DNA from: Paraburkholderia franconis | GTDB lineage: Bacteria; Pseudomonadota; Gammaproteobacteria; Burkholderiales; Burkholderiaceae | NCBI RefSeq assembly: GCF_009362735.1 | Contig: NZ_WHNP01000025.1 | Span: 1 to 64,000, forward strand | Length of the DNA stretch: 64,000 bases | Direction of reading: 5' to 3' | Part shown: positions 9,044-18,637 of the stretch, in pieces | Layout: every line of letters starts with the position of its first letter | How positions within the stretch are numbered: the first letter of the stretch is position 1 | The notes under the pieces: generated by a model | What the model saw: the letters and a program-made list of their open reading frames with translations, nothing else | Databases searched by the model: none | What the model was told of the DNA's origin: nothing | Made by a program: the position numbers and the translations under genes

Positions 9044-11062
9044 ATGAAAAAGCAAACAGCAGGACATGCGAGAAACGCAGGGCCGATGCGTTTTGCATTT
9101 CCCCGATTTGTCGGATCGAAACCAGCAGTTGCGCTTAAGCAGGTGCAATACGACGCGTTCAGAACGGAATTACCCTTTCTTTATGGAATTCTGATCCTGA
9201 ACGCTGTGGGATTGGCCATTACGCACAATCAGTCTGCCCCAACGTGGCTAGCGATGGATGTGCCCATTGTTCTGAGCACGGCCTGCGCATTGCGACTGGC
9301 CTACTGGTTGCGCGTGAGGTTTACGGGCTTCCCGCATCTTCCCGGGGCCGGCAACAAGGTAAGGGTCAGGCTTGGCCTGGGCGCCGGTCTCGCCATTGGG
9401 TATGCCTGCTGGGCATTCGCACTTTATCCCTACGGGAATGCATTCGCGCGGTGCCACGTCGCTGTCAGCGTGTTTGTGGCCGTGCTCGGCTGCATATTCT
9501 GCCTGACCTATATGCGTGTCCGTCTGGTGGTCGCCGGTGCGGTTTCGATAGTCCCTTTTGCGCCGATGGTTCTGTTTTCGATCGAAAGCCGCGAATACGC
9601 ACTCACGGCGATCGTGACCAATCTGGCGATTATGGCTGGCGCTATGGTTTTCGTATTGCGCGGCTATTACGACCGGCTAGCAGACCTGATGCAGTCGCAG
9701 CATGACCTCGTGAAGAAGCAGCAAGAGGCAGCGTTGCTCGCCGAGGAAAATTTCCGCCTGGCGAATGTGGATGCACTGACACTTTTGCCCAATGGACAGC
9801 GCTTCCTGTCTGATCTCGATGCGCTGCTACTATCGAGGAGTGCTACGCACTCCGGTTTTGCCGTCGGTATTCTCGAGGTTGACGGCCTGAAGCCGCTTAA
9901 CGATCTTTTTGGACACGAATTCAGGGACCGCGTCCTCAAGGAGATCGGACGAAGACTCTCGCTACTCACGAATCCGGATGTCATCATCGCGCGGACCGGC
10001 GATCGCGCGTTCGGGTTGCTCGTTCGCAGTAACGTGACGGCTTCGCAGCTTCAGGACATGGGAACGATGATGCGCGCGCATCTCGAACAGCCATATGAGC
10101 TGTCGGGCAGGCTGGCTCGACTTTCGGTCTCAGCTGGCTTTGCCCTGTACCCGGAGGCCGGCACCGTCGCACAACACCTGTATGAGCGTGCGGAGTTCGC
10201 CCTCCAGCATGCGAAAACCTTGCGCAACGGACGTGCAGTTGTGTTCGCGCAAAATCACGAAAACTCGATCCGGCGTGACAGCGAAATCGAGCTCCATCTC
10301 CGCAGAGCTGACCTGGAGCAGGAACTCTCGGTCCGTTTTCAGCCTATCTTTGACGTGGCGTCCAAAGGCATCGTGGCATTTGAGGCGCTCGCCCGTTGGA
10401 AGAGCCCGGTCCTGGGCGTCATTTCCCCTGTTGACTTTCTTGCAGTCGCCGAGCGCACACATCTTATTCACGCCTTGACGACCGTACTGTTGCGAAAGAC
10501 CCTCGATGCCGCGGCGGCCTGGCCGCCTCAGATCCGCGTCTCGTTCAACCTGTCGGCGCGCGACCTTGGCTCTGCGGAGGCGATCGATACGATCATCAAT
10601 ATCGTTCTCGCAAGCGGAATCGCGCCACACCGGATCAACTTTGAAGTAACGGAAACGGCGCTCATCAACGATATTGATCGCGCCAGCGAAGCACTGCTGG
10701 CATTGAAGCGCATGGGCGCACAAGTCTATCTCGATGATTTCGGAACCGGCTATTCGAACCTCAACTATATTCATCGTCTACCAATCGATGTCGTCAAGAT
10801 TGATCGCAGTTTCATCACCGACATCGCAGAACAGCAAACCGCTCAAATCGTTGTTCAAACCATAGTCGACCTGTGTCATCGCCTCTCTCTCGAGTGCATC
10901 GCAGAAGGCGTTGAAACCGTATCGCAGGTTAATGCGCTTCTGCGCGTGGGTTGTAATGTCATGCAGGGGTATTTCTTTGGCAGACCCGTGACCGGTTCAG
11001 ATGTCGTTGACTCGTTTGTCTCGACTGGCTTTCTGGAGGAGCACAGCGGCTGTCAACCGTAG
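9044..11062 (+). CDS. Membrane GGDEF(degenerate)-EAL c-di-GMP phosphodiesterase
   Basis: 672 aa. The N-terminal part (about 40-205) contains around five hydrophobic helices, a MASE-like membrane sensor. A GGDEF-family domain follows (about 235-400), but its active-site loop reads RTGDRAF (317-323) instead of RxGGDEF, so cyclase activity is not expected; a regulatory nucleotide-binding role is possible. The EAL domain (about 415-665) keeps FEALARW (E447), FNLS, VTET, DDFGTG, VKIDRS and AEGVE, so it should hydrolyse c-di-GMP. It is transcribed divergently from the hybrid-kinase operon that also ends in an EAL protein, suggesting one c-di-GMP-lowering locus. Confidence 0.92.
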   Translation: MKKQTAGHARNAGPMRFAFPRFVGSKPAVALKQVQYDAFRTELPFLYGILILNAVGLAITHNQSAPTWLAMDVPIVLSTACALRLAYWLRVRFTGFPHLPGAGNKVRVRLGLGAGLAIGYACWAFALYPYGNAFARCHVAVSVFVAVLGCIFCLTYMRVRLVVAGAVSIVPFAPMVLFSIESREYALTAIVTNLAIMAGAMVFVLRGYYDRLADLMQSQHDLVKKQQEAALLAEENFRLANVDALTLLPNGQRFLSDLDALLLSRSATHSGFAVGILEVDGLKPLNDLFGHEFRDRVLKEIGRRLSLLTNPDVIIARTGDRAFGLLVRSNVTASQLQDMGTMMRAHLEQPYELSGRLARLSVSAGFALYPEAGTVAQHLYERAEFALQHAKTLRNGRAVVFAQNHENSIRRDSEIELHLRRADLEQELSVRFQPIFDVASKGIVAFEALARWKSPVLGVISPVDFLAVAERTHLIHALTTVLLRKTLDAAAAWPPQIRVSFNLSARDLGSAEAIDTIINIVLASGIAPHRINFEVTETALINDIDRASEALLALKRMGAQVYLDDFGTGYSNLNYIHRLPIDVVKIDRSFITDIAEQQTAQIVVQTIVDLCHRLSLECIAEGVETVSQVNALLRVGCNVMQGYFFGRPVTGSDVVDSFVSTGFLEEHSGCQP

Positions 11063-11114
11063 CCCCTGGCTAGCGGCTCCAGATATCGAGACATCATGAT
11101 TGCCGTGGGAGCTG

Positions 11115-11133
11115 TTCAGGCGTCGCGCCTGAA
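11115..11133 (+). terminator. Possible terminator hairpin
   Basis: A perfect 8-bp inverted repeat (TTCAGGCG/CGCCTGAA) with a 3-base loop lies 53 bases past the GGDEF-EAL stop. No clear T-run follows. Confidence 0.35.
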
Positions 11134-11708
11134 GTCTCAACGCGGCGAACCCGCAACCTCCAGACGTTCCCCAGTATAGCTATCTGCTCCGGCTGTTCGG
11201 GGCCTTCCGCCCTTTACAAGATCGTCGCATACCCAACCCCGGAGTACGCCGAAATCGATCTGTTCCCGAAATTATCCGTGAGCGGCTTGATGATCTGATC
11301 GACTCCATACAAAACAGGCGTGGCGCACATCGATCGAGACTGGTTGATGACAGCACGAGCGCAGCCTGGCGGTAGCGATGCGGGAAATGATCAATGATTT
11401 TCGTTCGCAAGCCATTCAGCCAGCACCCAACTGACCAGGCCGCCTCGCATTGACAGCTTCGCGGTTGGCTGTGTTACCGACCTGACGGATAACAACGCGG
11501 TTCGCTTCATCGTACCGCCAATCAACGACGAAAATGGTCCCGCAAGCGCAAGGCTTCCTGCGTTGTGCCTGTCGTACTGTCCAAAACGCGATGCTGCTCG
11601 CGTCACAAGAAATCCAGAACAGAACCCTGAATTGCTCCGCACACGGAAGCAGATGGCCGCGTCGAGCGAAAGCGCGGCTGTGCGTGTTGACGGCATCAAA
11701 GTGTAAAT
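11134..11708. other. Stretch without a supported gene
   Basis: One plus frame is open from about 11398 to 11706 (about 100 codons) but lacks a start codon and any recognisable motif. It may be a gene remnant or chance. Confidence 0.4.
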
Positions 11709-11742
11709 GGCCCCGGCCGTTGGGCGCCGTTGGGCCGGGGCC
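11709..11742 (-). terminator. Strong hairpin after small hypothetical gene
   Basis: A 10-bp perfect inverted repeat (GGCCCCGGCC/GGCCGGGGCC) begins 11 bases past the stop of the minus-strand gene at 11753. The sequence after it on the minus strand is only weakly T-rich. Confidence 0.5.
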
Positions 11743-11752
11743 GCCAGGCAGC

Positions 11753-12079
11753 TCAGTGCATTTGTCGCTTCAGGTCAGAGAGTTCCGAATGCATCGAACT
11801 GACTGCATCCCTGATCCCGGCGTCGAGACTGCCGGCCTGTTGAAAAGCGCGCTCTGCACGATCACCGATCCGTTCGAGATCATCGACGCACTGCCGGATT
11901 CGATCCTCATCCTTGGACGACATGACCTTCTTTGCCGATTTGCATTCCTTATCGAGTTCATCCACCCAGTTCATCAAGTCTGCTGGAATCGTCTTGTCGG
12001 CATGGCAGGTCCGCGATGCATCGCTGACGGTTTGCTGCAGATGGCTAAAGCGCTTCTGGATTTCGCTGGCTTGCAACAT
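11753..12079 (-). CDS. Small soluble helical protein, unknown function
   Basis: 108 aa, charged and predicted almost fully helical, with no signal peptide or membrane segment. Composition (KKVMSSKDEDRIRQCVDDLERIGDRAERAF) and heptad-like spacing suggest a coiled-coil bundle. Three cysteines are scattered. It has an ATG start and a hairpin immediately downstream. It resembles the small conserved hypotheticals of Burkholderia; no function is assigned. Confidence 0.75.
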   Translation of the reverse strand: MLQASEIQKRFSHLQQTVSDASRTCHADKTIPADLMNWVDELDKECKSAKKVMSSKDEDRIRQCVDDLERIGDRAERAFQQAGSLDAGIRDAVSSMHSELSDLKRQMH

Positions 12080-12585
12080 GATGCCCCCTTTTTGAACATC
12101 AGTTCCAGATGAATTCAGGCAGCAGATAACAGAGTGTTGCCCGTGCTATCGTCATTCGCCCGCTTCGGCCGGCTGCCAGCGCTGTAGCATTGCGTCAAGG
12201 CGGCACGCGAGTACGCGAAAGACGCGTTTTTAGTGTAGGTCATAATCGCTCGCCTGCGCCGAGGCGTCCCTGAGGGCCGGATCGGCTCAACGCGACCGTG
12301 ACCTCGGTTCAGCGATGCGCCCTGCCGCGCGCGAAAGCTGCAAACGTGAATCACGGTTTATCTGTTGGTTATCTGCCGGGAGCCAACATCGGGACGCTGA
12401 ATGCCAGTGATAAGCACTGACGATGTGCACAAGCACACCGGGCAACGAAGCGCGGTCTACCCTTCTGCTGGTTGAAAGTTTTGCGGATGCGACGTGACGA
12501 AGCGGTCGGTCGAGACAGTTATCGGCAAGTACGAGTGACATGTAATGCCAGGAACACCCGTTGCTACTTGCGGGGAGTACTAGGG
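12080..12585. other. Stretch without a supported gene
   Basis: About 500 bases upstream of the decayed response regulator. No convincing frame, repeat or RNA was seen. Confidence 0.5.
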
Positions 12586-12778
12586 ATGGCCGTGGCCGTT
12601 TTGCTGGTCGACGATGATGCAAGGCTGCTCGAGGCACTTATCACGCTGGAGGGATTCCGCCTGGTCCGGGCACAGGACGGCGAAGAGGCGTGGCGCTGCG
12701 CCCGTACGGAACACCCCGTATCTGGTTGTCACTGATTGCGCGATGCCGATAGACCAACCGCGGTCAGTGTCGGGCTGA
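12586..12778 (+). pseudogene. Response-regulator receiver, frameshifted and truncated
   Basis: The ATG at 12586 opens a receiver start (MAVAVLLVDDDARLLEAL, then DGEEAWRCARTEHP). The phospho-acceptor strand PYLVVTDCAMPI continues only in the next frame after a shift near 12715, and a stop follows shortly at 12776. The beta-4/5 half, including the lysine strand, is missing. This is a dead receiver rather than a small working regulator. Confidence 0.75.
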
Positions 12779-12872
12779 CGCCGCGATCAGTTCAGGCGCC
12801 TGGAACTCCGCCAGCGCGCGGCACGCGGTGAGAAAGCACACGCCAAGGCTTGCACGATGGTCGAGAGATGTA

Positions 12873-13127
12873 ATGGTAAAGTCTGAAGTTCATCGATTTA
12901 CCTATACACGCACGCAGGGACTCAAGCGTACCTACGATGTAACGCTCAATGTTGCCAGGCTCGATTCAGGAATATTCGAGTACGTAGCATGGGTGCATTA
13001 CGCAGGCGCATTCAAAGGGAATGGTCTTGTTTTTCCCCTCACGTCGAGCGATGCAGACGATGCAGCAGCTGAGGCGCGCAGCCGCATCGAGGACGATATT
13101 GAGCAGTTAGCAGGCGTGGCCGAGTGA
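12873..13127 (+). CDS. Small conserved hypothetical protein
   Basis: 84 aa from the ATG at 12873; an upstream in-frame ATG at 12828 adds 15 less typical residues. The protein has beta-rich, aromatic-rich sequence (HRFTYTRTQG, YVAWVHYAG) and an acidic helical C-terminus. No signal peptide or membrane helix was seen. Function unknown; it looks like a single small domain as found in many Burkholderia genomes. Confidence 0.7.
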   Translation: MVKSEVHRFTYTRTQGLKRTYDVTLNVARLDSGIFEYVAWVHYAGAFKGNGLVFPLTSSDADDAAAEARSRIEDDIEQLAGVAE

Positions 13128-13281
13128 CAGTCCTCTGAAGTCACGCTTCTGGGACAGACATGGATCACGTCGCTGTGCAGACCGCACCACAGAGAGGAAA
13201 CGCTGGAAACATCGCGGCGTCACAAGATCGGCCGCGCGTGGATGACCGTGTGGCTCGAACGGAACCTTCAGCCAGGCAAAG

Positions 13282-13494
13282 ACGCTCGAATGTCCAAAGG
13301 ATCTTGTGGTCGTTCCCGGCGCGACCCACCTGTTCGAAGAGCCCGGCACACTGGAAGCCGTTGCGCGGTACGCGGTGCAGTGGTTGCAGCGTTATTTCGG
13401 CGCCTACGTGCGAATCTCGATGCACAATGCAGCCCATTCTCAGATGATTTTGGACGCGGCAGGCCGGAGCACCATATCGCATGGCGCCTCCTGA
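13282..13494 (+). pseudogene. Dienelactone-hydrolase-family C-terminal remnant
   Basis: The reading CPKDLVVVPGATHLFEEPG, then TLEAVARYAVQWLQRYF, is the typical end of alpha/beta hydrolases of the dienelactone hydrolase family: the catalytic His strand PGATHLFEEPG and the last helix. No upstream hydrolase fold is present in any frame, so only the 3' end survives. Confidence 0.65.
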
Positions 13495-13538
13495 ATTGCT
13501 AGCCCTCTTTCACTGAGCGCCTACGAGCGAACTCCTCA

Positions 13539-13727
13539 TCAGCGTCTCGTAATGTTGACGGCCACGATTTCGTATCCGGGGTCGGCGTGCTCGTTCGCGA
13601 CTTTGTTCGCTTCCTCATACGAGAGAAAGGACGTGGCTTCCTTAATCTCCGGTGCCATGCCGATATCGCCGTCCTCTGCGGTGCAGAGAAACTTTTCACC
13701 AGTCTTCACGACGTAGACGGTCGTCAT
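13539..13727 (-). CDS. Small hypothetical protein (62 aa)
   Basis: 62 aa starting MTTVYVVKTGEKFLCT. The start is fixed by a strong GGAGG at 13733-13737, five bases before the ATG; a longer upstream start at 13784 would place that site inside the gene. It seems to be a compact mixed alpha/beta domain with an acidic centre. Unknown function. Confidence 0.75.
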   Translation of the reverse strand: MTTVYVVKTGEKFLCTAEDGDIGMAPEIKEATSFLSYEEANKVANEHADPGYEIVAVNITRR

Positions 13728-13784
13728 GTCTCCCTCCTTGGCTTGCAGGGGAACTTCCAGTCTAGCAGGCCGGAAGGGTTGCAC

Positions 13785-14122
13785 ACGGTTCGCTGAGTCG
13801 TTTCCGTAACGTCCTCGCGGGAGGCATTCCGCTCTCCGATTTTTTGTGCGTCATTTCATAATTCTGTTCGCAACCCATCAGTCAAATTGATGTGCCGTTA
13901 TCCTCTAGCATCCCGGTCATAGCGGTTGCGTCATTGGGCATGTGCGCCCCCCTAAAGACAAAGCTCGGCGATAGACGCTTGACGTGTTTCCCTTGCACTC
14001 GGCAGGGGTTCCGACCGTTGGTTGCTGCGCCTGAACCAGCCAATCACGCGTAAAAATAACGGTCATCGGTTTCCACTGAATACCACTACGCGGCGCGGGC
14101 GCGCGAGGCCGCGCGCGTAGGT
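13785..14122. other. Intergenic, nothing recognised
   Basis: About 340 bases between the upstream end of the 62-aa gene and the stop of the FAD oxidoreductase. No gene or structured element was seen. Confidence 0.5.
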
Positions 14123-15493
14123 TCACGCTTTCGGGCTAATGTTCTGGTTGACTCGAAAGAGGTTATTGGGATCGTACTTCGCCTTGATCGAGGCAAGGCG
14201 CGTGTAGTTCCCGCCGTAGCTTAGTTCGACCCGGTTCCCGGCCTCGTCGGCGTCCATGAAGTTGACGTATGCGCCTTCCAGATTGAACGGGTGGACGGCC
14301 TCCCAGTAGGCACGGCCCCACGTCTTGAGTGCCTCGGCGTCCTTGGGATCCGGGCTGATCGCCGCAATTACCATCGAAAAAGACGCGTCCCGCGCGCTCC
14401 ACGGCGTGGCATCCTTGGCGACCCGCCGAACGGCGCCGTCTATGGGATAAAGGTGCATCAGGCAGAAAGGAGTGGGTGCCTCGAGCGCGTTGGCGATGTG
14501 CACATCGATCGCCTCGTCAGGCAGCGCCTTGACAAAGTCCCCCTTCCAGTACCACTGCAAGCCTTTAGGAAAGAAGGGGTCGAAGAGACTGTTGATGGCA
14601 GTCCACGGCATCTCGCCCATCCAGTTGAACAGCGGCGCGGGCAGTTTCTCGAGCAGCGAGGTCATGACCTTCTTGCCTTCCTCGATTGGCCCATTGAAAG
14701 CACCGATCAGAGCACAGGCGCGCTTGTTCCAGTGCTCCCTGGGGAATGGATCGGTCGGAGGCACGGTTTTGAGGCCGACAAACAGGCCGAGTTCTTCGGG
14801 AGCGTCTGGGATGAAGTCGCGGTACATCGCTATAACTTGCCGGGCTTGCCTGGCGTCCCAGAAGATCGGACCGGCGAACACCATTTTGGCCGGGTGGGCC
14901 TGGAACAGAAAGCTTGTGACCACGCCGAAGTTACCGCCGCCCCCGCGCACTGCCCAGAAGAGGTCAATGTGCTGATCCTTGTTAGCGGTGACGAAAGAGC
15001 CGTCGGCCAGCACTACATCCACCTCCAGCAAATTATCGATGGTGAGGCCATGCTTGCGCGTGAGGTAGCCGGTACCTCCGCCCAAAGTCAGACCTGCGAC
15101 GCCTGTGCTACCGACGATGCCCAGTGGTACTGCGAGGCCGAATGCGTGTGTTGCGTGATCGACATCCGCTGCAGTGCAGCCCGGATCGACACGCACGGTG
15201 CGGCTCGCAGGGTCGACACGCACGCTACGCAACTGGGACAGGTCGATGACCAGCCCACCCTCGCAACTGCCCAGACCAGGGCCGTTGTGCCCGCCTCCGC
15301 GGATTGCGAGAAGCAGTTCGTTTTCGCGCGCATAGTTGACCGCCGCTATCACGTCGGCGGCATCGGTGCAGCGCGCGATCACCTTGGGCCGCTTATCGAT
15401 CATGCCGTTGTACAGCGCTCGCGCCTCATCATAGTCCTCGTCTGACGGACCGATCAGCCTGCCGCGAAATCCCTGAATCGCGAACTCGTTCAT
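14123..15493 (-). CDS. FAD-linked oxidoreductase with berberine-bridge C-terminus
   Basis: 456 aa, cytoplasmic. The PCMH-type FAD-binding domain (about 35-205) carries RGGGHN with H69, the histidine normally bound covalently to FAD, then VDPGCTAADVD, TLGGGTGYLTRKHG and WAVRGGGGNFGVV. The second covalent cysteine of bicovalent enzymes is not seen (VGSTGVAG instead), so single covalent attachment is expected. The C-terminal berberine-bridge motif YGGNYTRLASIKAKYDPNNLFR is intact. Such enzymes oxidise sugars, alcohols or aromatic alkaloids with O2; the substrate is unknown. The start at 15493 is supported by AGGAGG just upstream. Confidence 0.9.
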   Translation of the reverse strand: MNEFAIQGFRGRLIGPSDEDYDEARALYNGMIDKRPKVIARCTDAADVIAAVNYARENELLLAIRGGGHNGPGLGSCEGGLVIDLSQLRSVRVDPASRTVRVDPGCTAADVDHATHAFGLAVPLGIVGSTGVAGLTLGGGTGYLTRKHGLTIDNLLEVDVVLADGSFVTANKDQHIDLFWAVRGGGGNFGVVTSFLFQAHPAKMVFAGPIFWDARQARQVIAMYRDFIPDAPEELGLFVGLKTVPPTDPFPREHWNKRACALIGAFNGPIEEGKKVMTSLLEKLPAPLFNWMGEMPWTAINSLFDPFFPKGLQWYWKGDFVKALPDEAIDVHIANALEAPTPFCLMHLYPIDGAVRRVAKDATPWSARDASFSMVIAAISPDPKDAEALKTWGRAYWEAVHPFNLEGAYVNFMDADEAGNRVELSYGGNYTRLASIKAKYDPNNLFRVNQNISPKA

Positions 15494-16339
15494 GACGCTG
15501 CCTCCTTGAACAGTTAATTCATCGCGCACCCACGCGCGACGATGCGCCGACGTATCAAGAAGCCTCGCGCCGAACTGTTGATAAGGACAATATCTGGCGC
15601 ATGGAATCAAATCGGCACAGCGCACCCTATCCGGTAGCCGTTCGCGAGCTTGGCCTCGCACATCACTTGAAAAAAAGCATAGTGCTCCCACGCAAATGCC
15701 GTGAGGAACTTGCGATTGACGACACCCATAGCAAGACGAGCGGGGGCCCTGCCGAATGAAGCTCGACAAATCGGCGCCCGCTCTGTGGTCCAAAAAGCAC
15801 GCCCCAGCCGGAGACTTGATCAGCGAGAGGGCTTTTAGTGTCCAGCGCAGACTCAAATGATCATTTGAATGGCCGCCGGGTCGCAACTATGCATTCGCTT
15901 GAAAGCTGACCTTCGCCGCCGCCGAAGTTGGGAATGTCGGCAAAGTGACTGCATAGCCGCCTGAGGGTGCGGTACGGCCGAATTCTGCGCACAGCTCGGC
16001 CGTCGTGTTCCGGAGTAATGCAGCCGTTCTAATGGCGGGTTGCCCCACTCGCTGAACGGCAGTTTGTGGCCGACTGTTGCCGGATGCGGTCGGTGTAATC
16101 GGACCCAAGTTGGCCGTTCGGAATGCATGGCCAGTTTAGGCCCCCATGCCAGTCGGTCGTAAGGCTCCCGGTCTGAGCGCCGCCCGACATCGGCAAAACA
16201 TTCAACGACCACGCTTTCCAGATTACAACCGGGAAAATAAATCCCGATCAGACCGGCGACGAAGCGCGAATCCACCGGAGGCTGAAGCAGGTCCGCTTGT
16301 TGCTGCATTCGCTTGGACTGATCAACTGGCGATAAGTGC
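15494..16339. other. Long stretch without supported gene
   Basis: Minus frames run through this 850-base stretch but have arginine/serine-rich composition without motifs and overlap the receiver gene in antisense, so they are treated as GC-driven open frames. The piece near 16040-16120 resembles sequence near 47900-47940 (both contain GCCGGATGCGGTCGG), perhaps a dispersed intergenic element. Confidence 0.45.
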
Positions 16340-16777
16340 TTGAACCTGCCAACCTCAAAGCACGTCGTTCTGCTCGCCGAGGATGACGAGGCGATCGCAC
16401 GCACATGGACAGAGGCACTGCGCCTGAACGGCTTTAAGGTCGTGTGGGCCGCCGCAGGTGAGTCCGCACTGGCGCTCGCGAAGACCGCACGTCCAGATCT
16501 TCTTCTTACCGACTGGCTCTTGCCGGAGATTGACGGAATGACGTTGCGCCGCCTGTTTCGGGAGGACCCGGCGCTCATCCACGTGCCAATCATTCTCGCT
16601 CTCGCTTCGCCGCTGGCGCTACCCGACGAATCTGCATCTGCATTACAAACTGTTTATCTCAGGAAGCCCGTCGACGTCTCGCTTCTGTGCGCGACCGTTT
16701 CCGCCCTTTTGGGTAAGGCGAGCGAGGCTGGCAAGCCGCCGGCGGTTGATGATTCAGCCGGCAAGCGATGGCCCTGA
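16340..16777 (+). CDS. Single-domain response regulator
   Basis: 145 aa. Receiver with LLAEDDE, phospho-acceptor in LLLTDWLLPEIDGM and the conserved lysine in VYLRKPVDV; only about 20 residues follow the domain, so there is no output domain. The partner kinase is not in the neighbourhood. It may act as a phosphate-transfer intermediate or bind a target by protein contact. The start at 16340 gives MNLPTSKHVVLLAEDD. Confidence 0.88.
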   Translation: MNLPTSKHVVLLAEDDEAIARTWTEALRLNGFKVVWAAAGESALALAKTARPDLLLTDWLLPEIDGMTLRRLFREDPALIHVPIILALASPLALPDESASALQTVYLRKPVDVSLLCATVSALLGKASEAGKPPAVDDSAGKRWP

Positions 16778-17091
16778 ACCGATGGTGCGCGCTCCCTGCG
16801 CACGTGAATTCGTCTCGTGTTCGTGGCGGCTCGTTCGCTCATTCTCCGTATTGCTGCGACCTGTTGGAAGTGTGGCAACGCGTTGTTGGAAACCTTGTCA
16901 CGTCATCCGTCATACCCGGGCGCGGGACTTACGGGTTTGCACCAATAAAACGGTAAAGGCGCGAGGCCGTTATTTGCATATAGCGGATAGGCGCCGTCGA
17001 TGGACCAAACATGTGCGCGCAAACGTTTGGCGAGAAGCTCTGGTTGTCGCTGCTACCGCGGTTGGTCTGGATGTGCGTGATCCCGAGCGTC
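16778..17091. other. Intergenic, nothing recognised
   Basis: Spacer between the receiver gene and the left edge of repeat copy A. No feature was identified. Confidence 0.5.
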
Positions 17092-17212
17092 GATGTGTGG
17101 TTGTTACGCCAGCTACATCGGACGCATCGCTAGCCGTTTCCGACGGCCGGGCCAACTGTTTCGCCGGTTGGCGCTCGCAGTAAAGTATCGGGGCTTCACG
17201 CAATTCATGCTG

Positions 17213-17563
17213 TTACCCGCCCTTGGCGGCGAGCACCGGCCGGCTGACCGTCGCATCGAGCGTCGTCGCGACGGGTTCGCTGGACACTGCCGCTCGCGCA
17301 CCCGAAAGTTCCAATTCGGGCCACAAGCGTGGCGACATTTCCTGACATGCCCGGCGAACGTCGGACACCTGCTCAATACCCTTCCTGACTACCGCTTCAC
17401 AGAAGACAATGCGCGTGCAATAGTAGTCTGCCTCCATGCGGGCATCGAGAATAAGTTGCTCGGCCCGATAGAGTTTCACGCGCAACTCGCGCAGCGCACG
17501 ATCAGCCAGTCTTTCCGGGTCAGCGCACTGATGCGATGCCCAGCGTATCAGCCATTTCAGCAT
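17213..17563 (-). CDS. Conserved hypothetical protein of the repeated module (copy A)
   Basis: 116 aa, no signal or TM segment. The charged helical core (ELRVKLYRAEQLILDARMEA, then VVRKGIEQVSDVRRACQEM) suggests a coiled coil. The ATG has GGAGG eight bases upstream. The copy-B counterpart (55003-55350) keeps frame and length, with most differences conservative, which supports real coding. The tail after about residue 85 is less conserved. Function unknown. Confidence 0.75.
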   Translation of the reverse strand: MLKWLIRWASHQCADPERLADRALRELRVKLYRAEQLILDARMEADYYCTRIVFCEAVVRKGIEQVSDVRRACQEMSPRLWPELELSGARAAVSSEPVATTLDATVSRPVLAAKGG

Positions 17564-18269
17564 CGTGAAGCCCTCCTCCTGCCATGTCTGTGCGGTGTGT
17601 TGAAAAGCGCACGCTGTGCCCGTCAGCCACCGCTTTAGGCTATCAGAACTTCCGGCGACGCTTCTGTGACCCGACCCACATGTTGTGAAATCGATACCTG
17701 AACAGCTTCACCATGATAGATGCGGCGGCTCCGCTGTTTTCACGTCGACCTGGCGCCGGTCTCCGCTAGAACACTCCAGACGTCGCGCATTACCGCGGAC
17801 TGCGCGCCTGGCATTGCCGCATTTGTCTTCGCCGCGCTATGCACCCGTCCCTCGGGCTGGCTAACGGGCATCCGGTTGCGAGACCGTGCCCGCCCTGACG
17901 GATGCAAACAGCTGCGTTCGCCTGACGACGGCACCGTTCCGTTGCCGACCAGGTGTTTTTCCCAGTATTGCTGTGACAGGATTCTGCCGTTACCCGCTTC
18001 AGGATCAGAAGGAAAGAGTCGAGGGTGCGAGCGATAACGTTTGCGCACGAACGGTAGCGACCGCTTTTCGCCAGCACGAACAGCATCCGGGCAACCTCAA
18101 TCGCCGTTCCCGACGATCCACCGGACGGATCGTGGGGGCGCTGTGCATCGGGACGTCTCCTATGTGCACCCCGCGTACGATTCGACGGGCGGACGGTCCA
18201 CGCCAACCGCACGCCGAAGCGTCGGAGCCGGCATACATTCATCGCTTCAGAAGTCCGAAGGAGGGGAAT
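17564..18269. other. Conserved but apparently non-coding centre of the module
   Basis: About 700 bases retained in both repeat copies. Minus frames are open in each copy, but their proteins diverge more than the DNA and lose frame relative to each other, so coding is unlikely. It may hold a promoter or RNA for the downstream plus-strand ORFs. Confidence 0.4.
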
Positions 18270-18518
18270 GTGAACACCATGAAGACCGAGATTGGACAAC
18301 TGGCAAAGGCCGTCAGCGCCCTGACCTCATACCCCCGACTTGTCCGTCGCGATTACTGGATCGCGCAGATCGAAAACCTGCTGGAGCAGCGCGAGATATC
18401 GGCGTCGGACAGACAGCGATTGGATACGCTCCTCGATCTGCTACGGAACACACCGGCGGAGCGCTTTGCCACAGCAACCGATGACGAGTCCATTGGCAGT
18501 CTGGAAGCCGTGTGCTGA
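18270..18518 (+). CDS. Conserved small protein of the repeated module (copy A)
   Basis: 82 aa from a GTG at 18270, with an alternative ATG at 18279. A strong AGGAGG lies five bases before the GTG. Sequence: KTEIGQLAKAVSAL, then ISASDRQRLDTLLDLLRNTP, mostly helical and soluble. Copy B carries the same protein to residue about 62 and then a frameshift, so copy A appears to be the complete version. Function unknown. Confidence 0.72.
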   Translation: MNTMKTEIGQLAKAVSALTSYPRLVRRDYWIAQIENLLEQREISASDRQRLDTLLDLLRNTPAERFATATDDESIGSLEAVC

Positions 18519-18637
18519 CAGGCAGGAATGGTTCTGGCCACGCAAGCGGTCGCTGTGATCCGCCCGTTGATTGCCCGCAGGCACAACGAGCGCTGGCGAG
18601 CGCTTTCAGCGGCATCGCATTTTGAGAGAGAAATCGA

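Noticed and set aside
13785..14122. Search for a small RNA gene
   Set aside because: No promoter-terminator pair was recognisable.
14291..15445. 384-codon plus-strand ORF
   Set aside because: It is exactly antisense to the FAD oxidoreductase, whose motifs and ribosome site are clear.
15853..16593. 246-codon minus-strand ORF
   Set aside because: Overlaps the receiver gene in antisense and has low-complexity Ser/Arg composition.
17790..18299. 169-codon minus ORF in the repeat module
   Set aside because: The copy-B counterpart does not keep frame or protein identity, unlike the flanking ORFs.
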